A stretch of 64,000 nt of DNA, taken from JAGNXB01 sp964471595 (GTDB lineage: Bacteria > Bacteroidota > Bacteroidia > Chitinophagales > Saprospiraceae). Made by a program: the position numbers and the translations under genes. The notes beneath the pieces were generated by a model that was given only the letters and a program-made list of their open reading frames with translations, was not told where the DNA came from and made no database searches. Within the stretch, counting starts at the first letter, position 1. Each line of letters starts with the position of its first letter. The DNA lies in contig CAYYGN010000005.1 of NCBI GenBank assembly GCA_964471595.1, positions 59,405 to 123,404 of the forward strand, written 5' to 3'. Below are positions 41,965-50,514 of this stretch, in pieces.

Positions 41965-43032
41965 TTAAAGATCGGCCGGAACATCGATATCGTACGGATA
42001 TCGCATCAGGAATTGGATGGCACGTTGCATGTCATATCCTTCAAACACCACTTTATAGAGCATTTCATTAATGGGGACATGCAATTTGTAGGTTTTGGAC
42101 AATTGACGGACGATCTGCAATGTCCTTATACCTTCGGCGAGTTCGGACATAGTGTCCCGGATTTGCCGGTAGGACTCCCCTTTGGCCAGGCGAACACCGA
42201 ATTGAAAATTGCGGCTTTTATCGCTGGTGGCCGTGGCGATCAGGTCACCGATTCCGGCCGTACCGATGAAGGCGTGGCTATCTGAGCCCAGGGCGCGGCC
42301 GATGTGGATCATTTCCTGGAGACCACGCGTCAGGAGCATGGCCTGGATGTTTTTGCCGAGACCCAATCCTTCCAATAGTCCCGACCCGAGGGCAATGATG
42401 TTTTTGAGGGCGCCGGCAAGTTCTGCCCCCAGCCTGTCTTCAGAACCGAATACATGGAAAGAGGGGCTATTGAGAGACGCTTTCCCCAGGGCAATAACCT
42501 CTTCATACGGGGAAGCTATGACGGTGGCTGTGGGTTGTCCTTCCATGATTTCCCGGGACAGATTGGGCCCTGAAAGACAACCGACCCGGATGACGGTACT
42601 CTCCTGAAGGATGACCTCGGACATGGTGCTGACCCTGGTTCGATCCAGGGGATGCTGATCCAGTTCATCCTCCGGGATCGGGTGGGTGTCAAATCCCTTG
42701 GTCCCGTGGATCATGATGTGATTGGGGTGCAGGTAGGGGGAGAACGTGCGCATCATCGCCCGGAAACTGTTGGAAGGCACTACCGGGAATATGAGGTAAC
42801 ATTCGCGGCAGAATGTCCGGGGATCATTGATGGCTTTGATGCGGGGGTGCATGTCCCATTCCTGAAGCCGGTGGCTGCCATTCACGGAGGTCACCGTAGC
42901 GGGATTGCGACTGAACAACAGGACATCCATATTGATGGCCAGGAGATTGGCAATTGCGGTCCCGAAACTACCTGCGCCGATGACGCCTGCCTTGGTGGTT
43001 GTGATAAGCGTCCGGACCAGTTCCTGCTGCAT
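41965..43032 (-). CDS. gpsA: NAD(P)-dependent glycerol-3-phosphate dehydrogenase
   Basis: A 355-residue cytosolic enzyme that reduces dihydroxyacetone phosphate to sn-glycerol-3-phosphate for phospholipid synthesis. The N-terminal Rossmann motif is GVIGAGSFGTAIANLLA (about 16-32). GTKGF and SGPNLSREI mark the substrate region, and the catalytic Lys is in ELAGALKNIIALGSG. Length fits the family. It is divergent from the hydrolase gene and convergent with the giant-protein operon. Confidence 0.95.
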   Translation of the reverse strand: MQQELVRTLITTTKAGVIGAGSFGTAIANLLAINMDVLLFSRNPATVTSVNGSHRLQEWDMHPRIKAINDPRTFCRECYLIFPVVPSNSFRAMMRTFSPYLHPNHIMIHGTKGFDTHPIPEDELDQHPLDRTRVSTMSEVILQESTVIRVGCLSGPNLSREIMEGQPTATVIASPYEEVIALGKASLNSPSFHVFGSEDRLGAELAGALKNIIALGSGLLEGLGLGKNIQAMLLTRGLQEMIHIGRALGSDSHAFIGTAGIGDLIATATSDKSRNFQFGVRLAKGESYRQIRDTMSELAEGIRTLQIVRQLSKTYKLHVPINEMLYKVVFEGYDMQRAIQFLMRYPYDIDVPADL

Positions 43033-43105
43033 GAGTCGTTAAAATTACGGTTCCCTCGCAAACTCCGGGGTGGATTCCGGCGTTGGAGGAAGAAACCCCA
43101 TTCGT

Positions 43106-44119
43106 GTGAGGTATTTGTGGCTCATTCCTTTCCTTCTGTTCTCTCTGTTGGCCATGCCCCTGAAAGCCCCTGGAGAGGGACTCGCTCCATTCTCCAACCT
43201 GGCGTCGTACGAGATTGGCATCATCGATGGGGGAGAGGGAAGGCAAGGGTTTCTGGTTTATTACCCGATCGGGTCAGAGAAAGAGATGTCGGATTTGGTG
43301 GTATTCCTGCACGGATACGGGGGATACAATCCCATGTTTTATGGAGGTTGGATCAGGCATTTGGTGGAAAGCGGCAGGGTGGTCATCTTCCCCTACTATC
43401 AAGACAATCTTTTCCAGCCGGGACCGGAATCCTTTGTCCCTTTGTCGGCATTGGCCATCCACAGGGCCCTGGAGATGTTGAGCCGGACGGAAGGCACGCC
43501 GGCGGTTGATTCTTCACGGATCGATTATATCGGTCACTCATATGGAGGCGCGATCGCCGCCCATTTGGCAGCCAGGTCAGCTTTTTTCCGGTTGCCGGAA
43601 CCTGGGGCCATACTGCTGGCCATGCCGGGAACGGGTATTTTCTCGGCCGGTCGGCTGTCTGCATACAGCGGTATCCCTTCCGATGCGGTCCTGGGCGTAG
43701 TCGTTGGGAATGACGACCGGGTAGTGGGTGACGAACTGGGTCGGCACATCTTCGATTCCGCGCCCCAGGTGGAAAGGAAATTATGGGTCAACCTGGCATC
43801 CATGGAAGGCGATCCGCAGCTCACTGGAGGACACAATATTCCCTGTTCAAGGGATGGTTGGTTTGACAACAGGGTACGCAACTACAATTACGCCAAAACC
43901 ATTTTTACCGGGGGCACCGATGCCTATGATCGCGCCTTGTGGCGTCTTTTCGATTGGATGCAGGAGGTCAGGGCAACGGATGATTGGCTGGAACAAGAGA
44001 CATTATCACGACTGCAGCAACTGGGAGAGGACAACAATGGCCGCCCGTACGGTACGTTGCGCATTCTTACCGGCAAAGCCGCATCATCCGTCGGAAGTGA
44101 TCCCGTTCCGGGCTATTGA
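43106..44119 (+). CDS. Exported alpha/beta hydrolase
   Basis: A protein of about 337 residues with an N-terminal hydrophobic segment (YLWLIPFLLFSLLAMPL) and an alpha/beta hydrolase core: oxyanion-side VVFLHGYGG, nucleophile elbow GHSYGG, and likely acid and His from GNDDRVVGD and GGHNIPCSR. No sorting domain follows. Both candidate starts are GTG. I prefer 43106 because GGAGGAAG lies upstream and the signal peptide starts cleanly; 43070 is the alternative. Substrate unknown; the fold suits esterases and lipases. Its last 36 nt overlap the convergent truB end. Confidence 0.78.
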   Translation: MRYLWLIPFLLFSLLAMPLKAPGEGLAPFSNLASYEIGIIDGGEGRQGFLVYYPIGSEKEMSDLVVFLHGYGGYNPMFYGGWIRHLVESGRVVIFPYYQDNLFQPGPESFVPLSALAIHRALEMLSRTEGTPAVDSSRIDYIGHSYGGAIAAHLAARSAFFRLPEPGAILLAMPGTGIFSAGRLSAYSGIPSDAVLGVVVGNDDRVVGDELGRHIFDSAPQVERKLWVNLASMEGDPQLTGGHNIPCSRDGWFDNRVRNYNYAKTIFTGGTDAYDRALWRLFDWMQEVRATDDWLEQETLSRLQQLGEDNNGRPYGTLRILTGKAASSVGSDPVPGY

Positions 44120-44836
44120 TGCACACCATTCTTCGAATTGGATTAGCGAAAGGGCCTTGCTCACCGGATATGTACCTATCGCCTCTCTTCTCAAAGCGGA
44201 CAGATAGGCGCCGCAGCCCAGCATTTGTCCCAGATCATGGGCGAAGGAGCGAATGTATGTCCCTTTGGAACATTGGATCCGGAAGGAAACGACAGGCAAA
44301 TGGCTTCCATCCGCTTCAAACCGGAGAACGGTGACGGGACGTAAAGGCAATTCCGTTTCTTTCCCTTTGCGGGCCAGATGATAGGCTCTTTGCCCGTTGA
44401 CCCGGATGGCGGAATACAGTGGTGGCCGTTGCAGGATTTGGCCTGTAAGGGCAGGCAAAGCGCGCTGAATATCGGCATCCTGCAAGTGTTGCCAGGGACG
44501 GGGGTCCTCTTCCGGGGTCTCCCGGTCAAAACTCGCCGTTCGGGCACCAAGCGTTAATGTGCCGGTGTATTCCTTGGATTCCGCTTGCAAGCTTTCGAGT
44601 AGTGGGGTATAAGAGCCGGTACACAACAGGAGAAGCCCTGTGGCCATGGGATCCAGCGTGCCGGCATGTCCGACCTTGATCTTTTTTAATCCCAGTCTTT
44701 TCCTGAGCAGTGAACGTACCTTGTTGACGACGTCGAAAGAAGTCCAACCCTCCGGTTTGTCCACCAGGATGACCAGTCCCGAAGGCGCATCTTCCGGTAC
44801 AAACCGGGAGCGGTTTTCCGTATCCAATACATGCAT
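44084..44836 (-). CDS. truB: tRNA pseudouridine-55 synthase TruB
   Basis: A 250-residue enzyme that makes pseudouridine 55 in the T loop of tRNAs. It carries LVDKPEGWTSFDVVNKVR and the catalytic Asp motif GHAGTLDPMATGLL; further family blocks are KEYTGTLTLGA, GQILQRPPLYSAIRVNG and KGTYIRSFAHDLG. The ATG at 44836 lies 2 nt after the uppP stop. It is the last gene of the ftsX-DUF3098-uppP-truB operon, an order common in Bacteroidota. The usual next gene, queA, is absent; a convergent hydrolase overlaps instead. Confidence 0.95.
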   Translation of the reverse strand: MHVLDTENRSRFVPEDAPSGLVILVDKPEGWTSFDVVNKVRSLLRKRLGLKKIKVGHAGTLDPMATGLLLLCTGSYTPLLESLQAESKEYTGTLTLGARTASFDRETPEEDPRPWQHLQDADIQRALPALTGQILQRPPLYSAIRVNGQRAYHLARKGKETELPLRPVTVLRFEADGSHLPVVSFRIQCSKGTYIRSFAHDLGQMLGCGAYLSALRREAIGTYPVSKALSLIQFEEWCASIARNGITSDG

Positions 44837-44838
44837 GA

Positions 44839-45636
44839 TTACCAAATAAGGAAGGCAAGCACGGATAGAGTGCCTATGGCCAGGCAGTAATAAGCAAAGT
44901 TGCGAAGTTTGGCTTTTTGGACCAGGGCGATCATCCAGGTACATGCCAGCCACCCGCTGATGAAGGCCGCCGCAAACCCAGCCATAGCAGCCGGTGCGGA
45001 AATCCCGGCCGGTACCTCAAACCCGGCATCCAGCACATCTTTGGCCATTTTGCCGAGGATGAGCGGGACGACCATAAGAAATGAAAAACGCGCTGCTTCT
45101 CCACGGTCCATTTTCAAAAGGAGGGCTGTTCCGATTGTTGCCCCGGAACGGGAAATTCCCGGCAATATGGCAATAGCCTGTGCAATACCCATCCACAAGG
45201 CATTGCGAGGGATGAGGGGGCCGGTGTGCGCATAGGGGCGGTCGGCGACAAACAGCAAGACGCCTGTGGCCATCAGACAAACGCCGACAAGGAGAATGTT
45301 GCCGGTGAACAACGTCTCGATTTCCTTTTCCAGATAAAGGCCGACCAGGACAGCAGGAATCATGGAAAGGAGGATGTGGCCCGTAAAAGTTTTCGCTTCC
45401 GAGCGGCCGGGACGGAACCATCCTGTTATGATCGCGGCGATGTCTTTGCGGAATACGCCTACGGTGGCAAGTGCGGTTCCTGCATGGAGAAGGACCGTCA
45501 TCCAAAGTCCGGCCTCTCCCGAGTATCGTTCACCCAGAAGCCATTTGCCGATTTCCAAATGTCCACTGCTGCTGATCGGAAGAAATTCCGTCAATCCCTG
45601 GATGATTCCCAGGATTATGGCTTCCAGTATCTCCAC
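44839..45636 (-). CDS. uppP: Undecaprenyl-diphosphatase UppP (BacA)
   Basis: A 265-residue membrane enzyme that recycles the lipid carrier of cell-wall synthesis. Active-site motifs are GLTEFLPISSSGHL near the N-terminus and LPGISRSGATIG in the second half, with about seven or eight hydrophobic helices. The start is a GTG at 45636 whose G is also the last base of the upstream TAG stop (TAGTG). This one-base overlap and the family's usual opening decide the start. Confidence 0.94.
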   Translation of the reverse strand: MEILEAIILGIIQGLTEFLPISSSGHLEIGKWLLGERYSGEAGLWMTVLLHAGTALATVGVFRKDIAAIITGWFRPGRSEAKTFTGHILLSMIPAVLVGLYLEKEIETLFTGNILLVGVCLMATGVLLFVADRPYAHTGPLIPRNALWMGIAQAIAILPGISRSGATIGTALLLKMDRGEAARFSFLMVVPLILGKMAKDVLDAGFEVPAGISAPAAMAGFAAAFISGWLACTWMIALVQKAKLRNFAYYCLAIGTLSVLAFLIW

Positions 45637-45953
45637 TAAGCCTTCTTGAAGATAGCATAGATCTCTATGGCAATACCGCTGAGCATGACGATAGGTGCCA
45701 ATACGGTGCGCCGGGGCGAATAGATCCTGGATTCGTCCCACACATCGGGACCGGGCATCGATCCTCCGGCCATCAGCACGAGTCCGAGGGCAATCAGCAT
45801 TATGCCTGCGCCCATCAGGATGTAGTGGGTACGACCATAGAGGAGGGGACGGGGACCCGTTTCGCCCGATTTTCGACTTCCCGCAGGGGCTTTATCGGTG
45901 GCACGGGGGGTGGTTCGTATGATTTTTTTACCCGGATTATTAGTGGCGCTCAT
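45636..45953 (-). CDS. DUF3098 membrane protein
   Basis: A 105-residue protein with a charged N-terminal half (SATNNPGKKIIRTTPRATDK) and two hydrophobic helices (about 45-63 and 85-102). It belongs to DUF3098, a Bacteroidota family fixed between ftsX and uppP. It shares one base with the uppP start and is 2 nt after ftsX. Its function is unknown; position suggests cell-wall or division work. Confidence 0.9.
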   Translation of the reverse strand: MSATNNPGKKIIRTTPRATDKAPAGSRKSGETGPRPLLYGRTHYILMGAGIMLIALGLVLMAGGSMPGPDVWDESRIYSPRRTVLAPIVMLSGIAIEIYAIFKKA

Positions 45954-45955
45954 GA

Positions 45956-46810
45956 TCAGAACAATGTGGCGATATCGGCGAAGATATAGGTATTCACCAT
46001 ACGGTAGGTGATCCAGAGGCTAAGGAGGATGCCAAACAGCAGGATTCCGGCAACCAGCAGGGACAAGGCCAACAGGTTCTCTTGTCCCGGAAGGGCAAAT
46101 CCTGTCAGGGAAAAATGCAGCAAAAGAATGGTCAGTCCGGCCAGCATACCCGCCAGAAAGGCCAGTCCGGCATATTGTTTCAGATATGGAGTGCGGATGT
46201 AGGCCGGCGTAGCTCCGGTGAGTTGCATGGTTTTGATTTCCGTGCGGGAAGTGAATAGCGAGAGCTTGAGCAACCCGGAAATAACAGCCACGGCGAGCAG
46301 GAAAATGAGAATTCCTGCCACAGCCAGACCTTGTCCGATTTTCTTCAATTGGGTACGCACCCTGTCAGCCAGTTCGGGTTGGGCATAGATACCGAAAAGT
46401 TCCCGTTGTTGGCGAAGACGGCCGATGACCTCCTCTTCTCTTCCTTCTTCGTACACGCTGGCCGAAAGGCGTATGGCCAAAAGGGCGGGCAGGGCTTCCT
46501 CCATTTCATCTCCACCATCCAACGAAGAGAGCGCATCTTCCCGGAGAAGGGCTGCTGCACGCTCGGGGGAGATGTATTCAATGCGGTGGAAATCGGGATC
46601 TGTGTCAAATCGCGCTTTGAAGGCCAGGATTTCTTGTGGGGAGACGGAAGTGTCACATTCCGCGAGGTAGAGGAGATTTTCCCTCGCCTGGTTGCCCAAC
46701 ACGTCCGCCCATAAGTAACAATAGGCGGAAGCCCCTCCGATGACCAGAGTGGCGTAAAGCACCAGAAAGGTGTAGAAGTTCCGGGACCTTTGGCCGCGGC
46801 GGGATCTCAT
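45956..46810 (-). CDS. ftsX: FtsX-like cell division permease
   Basis: A 284-residue protein from the ATG at 46810 (MRSRRGQRSRNFYTF). A first transmembrane helix (about 12-34) is followed by an extracytoplasmic loop (to about 150) and three helices (about 160-185, 210-235 and 248-272), the classical FtsX topology. EIKTMQLTGATPAYIR is the conserved FtsX permease segment. FtsX with FtsE activates peptidoglycan hydrolases at the septum; ftsE is not in this window, which is usual for the phylum. It heads the ftsX-DUF3098-uppP-truB operon. Confidence 0.93.
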   Translation of the reverse strand: MRSRRGQRSRNFYTFLVLYATLVIGGASAYCYLWADVLGNQARENLLYLAECDTSVSPQEILAFKARFDTDPDFHRIEYISPERAAALLREDALSSLDGGDEMEEALPALLAIRLSASVYEEGREEEVIGRLRQQRELFGIYAQPELADRVRTQLKKIGQGLAVAGILIFLLAVAVISGLLKLSLFTSRTEIKTMQLTGATPAYIRTPYLKQYAGLAFLAGMLAGLTILLLHFSLTGFALPGQENLLALSLLVAGILLFGILLSLWITYRMVNTYIFADIATLF

Positions 46811-46863
46811 CCGGTAAAGATAAGGCGAACCCCCAATCACGGCCTGGCCATGCGGTGTTGCGT

Positions 46864-46871
46864 TATATTTG
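46864..46871 (+). promoter_or_regulatory. -7 element directly before a start codon
   Basis: TATATTTG, an exact TAnnTTTG match, ends 6 nt before the ATG at 46878. If used, the transcript would begin within about 2 nt of the start codon. No -33 TTG is seen. Confidence 0.4.
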
Positions 46872-46877
46872 CCCTAC

Positions 46878-47501
46878 ATGTCCGGCATATCCAGGCTTTT
46901 TCTTGTTCTTACCTTTTGGCTGTCTGCTTCCGGGATCGTTTTCGGGCAGGTGGTACCTGTGAGGAACGGTTCTTTCGAGGCCCCCCATGGCTCGGAATTC
47001 CGTATGCCAGGCTGGACAATTTGGGGCCAAGGGGCCACTCCGGATATCCAACCCGGCCAATGGTCCGTACGACTGCCGCCGGCTCGGGGAACGAGTTATG
47101 TCGGGCTCATTGCCCGAGAAGACGGATCCGTGGAGGGAGTGCAGCAAAAGCTCGGATCCGGTCTGAAAGCTGGTCGATGTTATTATTTCACCGTTGCACT
47201 GGCCAGAGATACGTCGTATTCCGGATTTCATTTTCCGTTATCCCTGCGCGTGCGCGGTAAAAAGGGAGCTAAAGGCAAGGTATTCGATTTGGCCATGACG
47301 CCAATGGTGAGAGCCACGACCTGGTCGTATTTTACCATAGAGTTTACGCCTGAGTCAGATACGGATTTCCTTATTCTGGAAGCTTCCTGGGCTCCGGGTG
47401 TGTCGCGGCGGTACAGAGGCAACATCCTTGTCGATGACATGTCGGACATCAAACCCTGCCTCAGAGCCGGACTCCTGACCACCTTTCCGGAGGAGGGTTA
47501 A
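46878..47501 (+). CDS. Small secreted protein with jelly-roll-like domain, unknown
   Basis: A 207-residue protein with a signal peptide (ISRLFLVLTFWLSASGIVFGQ). The remainder opens with PVRNGSFEAPHGS and PGWTIWGQGATPDIQPG, a pattern seen at the start of many Bacteroidota secreted proteins with galactose-binding/jelly-roll folds, and ends ILVDDMSDIKPC. Here nothing follows that domain: no OmpA and no sorting signal. It is therefore periplasmic or secreted, perhaps sugar binding. An ATG at 46869 is possible, but it would lie inside the promoter-like box. The leuS promoter follows directly. Confidence 0.7.
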   Translation: MSGISRLFLVLTFWLSASGIVFGQVVPVRNGSFEAPHGSEFRMPGWTIWGQGATPDIQPGQWSVRLPPARGTSYVGLIAREDGSVEGVQQKLGSGLKAGRCYYFTVALARDTSYSGFHFPLSLRVRGKKGAKGKVFDLAMTPMVRATTWSYFTIEFTPESDTDFLILEASWAPGVSRRYRGNILVDDMSDIKPCLRAGLLTTFPEEG

Positions 47502-47505
47502 TCCC

Positions 47506-47513
47506 TATCTTTG
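47506..47513 (+). promoter_or_regulatory. -7 element for leuS
   Basis: TATCTTTG matches the -7 consensus exactly, 26 nt before the leuS ATG and 4 nt after the previous stop. The -33 region shows only a partial CTTTC. Confidence 0.5.
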
Positions 47514-47539
47514 CGCCTCTTTCTACCTCATTCATACTT

Positions 47540-50410
47540 ATGGAATACCTGCACCGGGAGATCGAAGCGAAATGGCAGCGCTGGTGGGAGGAACATGCGA
47601 TTTACAAGGTCAGGGTGGATCCTGATCGTCCCAAGTTTTATGTGTTGGACATGTTTCCTTATCCCTCCGGTGCTGGTTTGCATGTCGGCCATCCTCTGGG
47701 TTACATTGCTTCGGATATCATTTCCCGGTACAAGCGCATGGAAGGGTGCAATGTGCTCCACCCCATGGGCTTTGACGCCTTCGGACTCCCCGCAGAGCAA
47801 TACGCCATCCAGACCGGTGTCCATCCGGCTATTTCCACCCGGGACAACATAGCCCGCTATCGCGATCAACTCAGACATCTTGGCTTTGACTACGACTGGA
47901 GCCGGGAGGTGGTGACCAGTGACCCGTCCTATTACCGGTGGACCCAATGGATTTTCCTTCGGTTGTTCAGCCACTGGTATGACAAAGCTGCGGACAAAGC
48001 CCGCCCGGTGGAGGACCTTATTGCCCATTTCCGTCAACACGGGACCCATGGATTGCAGGCATTTGGTGCAGAATCCAGATCCTTTACCGCCCGCGAATGG
48101 TCCTCCATGTCGCCCGTTGATCAGGAGGAGATATTGATGAATTACCGCCTGGCCTATCGCAAGGAGAGTTTTGTCAATTGGTGTGAGGCATTGGGAACGG
48201 TGTTGGCCAACGATGAGGTCAAGGATGGGCTCTCCGAGCGGGGTGGTCATCCGGTGGAAAGGAAACCAATGCTGCAGTGGTCATTGCGCATCACTGCCTA
48301 TGCGGAGCGGTTGCTCGGGGACCTGGAAAAACTGGATTGGTCGGATGCGCTCAAGACCATGCAACGCAATTGGATAGGTCGTTCCGAGGGTGCGCAGGTG
48401 TTTTTCCAAATGAAGGGTCACCATCTGCGTTTGGAAATCTTCACAACACGGCCTGATACCATCTTCGGCGTTTCTTTCATGGTCCTTGCCCCTGAACATG
48501 AATGGGTGCAACTACTCACTACGCCGGACCACAAGGAGGAAATGGATGCTTATCTGACCTATGTGAAAACGAGGACGGAAAGAGAGCGGCAGTCAGAAGT
48601 CAAGCAAGTGACCGGGGTATTCACAGGAGCCCATGCCATCCACCCGTTCACCGGGGTGCCGATTCCGGTTTGGGTATCCGAGTATGTACTCAAGGATTAC
48701 GGGGCAGGCGCCATCATGGCGGTACCGGCGGATGATGAGCGCGACAGGGCCTTTGCGGAAAAGTTCCATTTGCCGGTACCCGAAATCATTGACCGGAAGG
48801 AATGGCCGGATGCCAACCGGGAAGACCGTCGGGGGCGGTTGGTCAATTCCGGTTTTCTGGATGGTATGTTGATACCCGATGCCATCGAGGCGGTTGTCCG
48901 GCGGCTGGAGCAGGATGGCTGTGGGGCGAAACGGGTCAATTACAAATTGAGGGATGCCCTATTCTCCCGGCAGAGGTATTGGGGAGAACCCTTTCCCATC
49001 GTTTACAACCGGGACGGCGTGGCGGTTCCTGTGCCGGATGACCAATTGCCGGTCACTTTACCGGATCTGGACAACTTCGAGCCTACCAGGGAAGGCAAGG
49101 CGCCATTGGCCCGGCTTACCGAATGGGTGCACCTTGCCGACGGCTCCAGGAGGGAAACGGATACCATGCCGGGATATGCCGGATCCTCGTGGTATTTCCT
49201 CAGGTATATGGACGCGGGCAATGCTTCCTCATTTGCCGGCGAAGAGGAACTGAAATACTGGAGGGAGGTTGATTTTTATATCGGTGGTACCGAACATGCC
49301 GTAGGGCATCTCATGTATGCGCGATTCTGGCACAAATTCCTGTTTGATCTGGGGAGAGTGCCTACGTCGGAACCATTTCGCCGGCTGGTCAATCAGGGCA
49401 TGATCCAGGGCGTCATCGAATCCCTATGGCTGGCGCGTGAAAAAAAGGACGGAAGGCATTATTTTCTCAGTGCGGATTTGGTGGAGGAGAGTGACAGATC
49501 CCATCATTATGTGGCTATCCCGGTACTGATTGACTTTGTCCGTGATTACGGGACGGATTTATCCTATCTGGATGGCGAAGGACTTGACAAGTTTGTGGCA
49601 TGGCGACCGGAGTACAGAGAGGCCATTTTCGAATGCGAACAAGGCGTATGGCAAAAGGGCCAATTCATACCCAAAAAGGCGGGGGCTGTATCCAGCCGCA
49701 TGGTCACGTATTCGGAGGTGGGAAAGATGAGCAAGTCGAAGTATAATGTCATCAATCCGGATGATGTCGTGGCTACTTACGGGGCGGATTGCTTCCGGAT
49801 GTACGAAATGTTTCTCGGTCCCATCGAGCAATCCAAACCTTGGGATACCAAAGGTATTGATGGGGTTTCCAAGTTTCTCCGGCGTTTTTGGTCCATGTAT
49901 GTGGGCGAGGATGGGAAGATGCTAATGTCAGAAGACACCCCGGGGCGGGAGATGGAACGCATCCTGCACCAAACCATCCGAAAGGTGAGGGATGACCTGG
50001 AAAGATTGTCCCTGAATACCTGTATCAGCCACTTCATGATTTGTCTGAACGAGTTGAGGCGATTGGAATGCCGTTCTGCTGCTGTCCTTGAGCCTTTGAT
50101 CAGGTTGCTGGCCCCATTTGCTCCTCACATTACAGAAGAGCTTTGGCACCGCATTGGACATCAAGGTTCTGTTCACCTTGAGCCGTATCCCGTGGCAGAT
50201 CCCGGGTTACTGCTTGCCGACGAGATCTTGTATCCCGTTTCCATAAACGGTAAAAAGCGGGCAGAACTTAAGGCTCTCCGTGAAACTTCGACGTCAGACC
50301 TGGAGAGAGAGGCCTTGTCTCTACCCGATATTCAACGCTGGTTGCAGAGTCTTGAGGTGAAAAAAGTCATCGTGGTTCCGGGCAGGATGATCAATATTGT
50401 GGCCGGATAA
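47540..50410 (+). CDS. leuS: Leucyl-tRNA synthetase
   Basis: A 956-residue class I synthetase that charges tRNA-Leu. The HIGH-type motif is HVGHPLGY (about 52-59), after YPSGAGL. The CP1 editing domain (about 285-500) contains the threonine-rich FTTRPDTIFG and the MAVPADDERDRAFA loop. YAGSSWYFLRY lies at about 545, the KMSKSKYN loop near 730, and a C-terminal anticodon domain follows. Length and order are standard for the bacterial enzyme. Strong identification. Confidence 0.97.
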   Translation: MEYLHREIEAKWQRWWEEHAIYKVRVDPDRPKFYVLDMFPYPSGAGLHVGHPLGYIASDIISRYKRMEGCNVLHPMGFDAFGLPAEQYAIQTGVHPAISTRDNIARYRDQLRHLGFDYDWSREVVTSDPSYYRWTQWIFLRLFSHWYDKAADKARPVEDLIAHFRQHGTHGLQAFGAESRSFTAREWSSMSPVDQEEILMNYRLAYRKESFVNWCEALGTVLANDEVKDGLSERGGHPVERKPMLQWSLRITAYAERLLGDLEKLDWSDALKTMQRNWIGRSEGAQVFFQMKGHHLRLEIFTTRPDTIFGVSFMVLAPEHEWVQLLTTPDHKEEMDAYLTYVKTRTERERQSEVKQVTGVFTGAHAIHPFTGVPIPVWVSEYVLKDYGAGAIMAVPADDERDRAFAEKFHLPVPEIIDRKEWPDANREDRRGRLVNSGFLDGMLIPDAIEAVVRRLEQDGCGAKRVNYKLRDALFSRQRYWGEPFPIVYNRDGVAVPVPDDQLPVTLPDLDNFEPTREGKAPLARLTEWVHLADGSRRETDTMPGYAGSSWYFLRYMDAGNASSFAGEEELKYWREVDFYIGGTEHAVGHLMYARFWHKFLFDLGRVPTSEPFRRLVNQGMIQGVIESLWLAREKKDGRHYFLSADLVEESDRSHHYVAIPVLIDFVRDYGTDLSYLDGEGLDKFVAWRPEYREAIFECEQGVWQKGQFIPKKAGAVSSRMVTYSEVGKMSKSKYNVINPDDVVATYGADCFRMYEMFLGPIEQSKPWDTKGIDGVSKFLRRFWSMYVGEDGKMLMSEDTPGREMERILHQTIRKVRDDLERLSLNTCISHFMICLNELRRLECRSAAVLEPLIRLLAPFAPHITEELWHRIGHQGSVHLEPYPVADPGLLLADEILYPVSINGKKRAELKALRETSTSDLEREALSLPDIQRWLQSLEVKKVIVVPGRMINIVAG

Positions 50411-50433
50411 TGGCGCGGTAACTTCCTGCTTTG

Positions 50434-50441
50434 TATCTTTA
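50434..50441 (+). promoter_or_regulatory. Possible -7 element for the giant adhesin gene
   Basis: TATCTTTA, one base off consensus, in the 53-nt gap after leuS. It precedes both candidate start codons (50464 and 50515). Confidence 0.35.
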
Positions 50442-50514
50442 AGGTCCGTTTCCGAACCATCCCATGCCTGCATATCCCCCCTTTGCATGCCGGGCATGGA
50501 CATTGGATGTCCCC

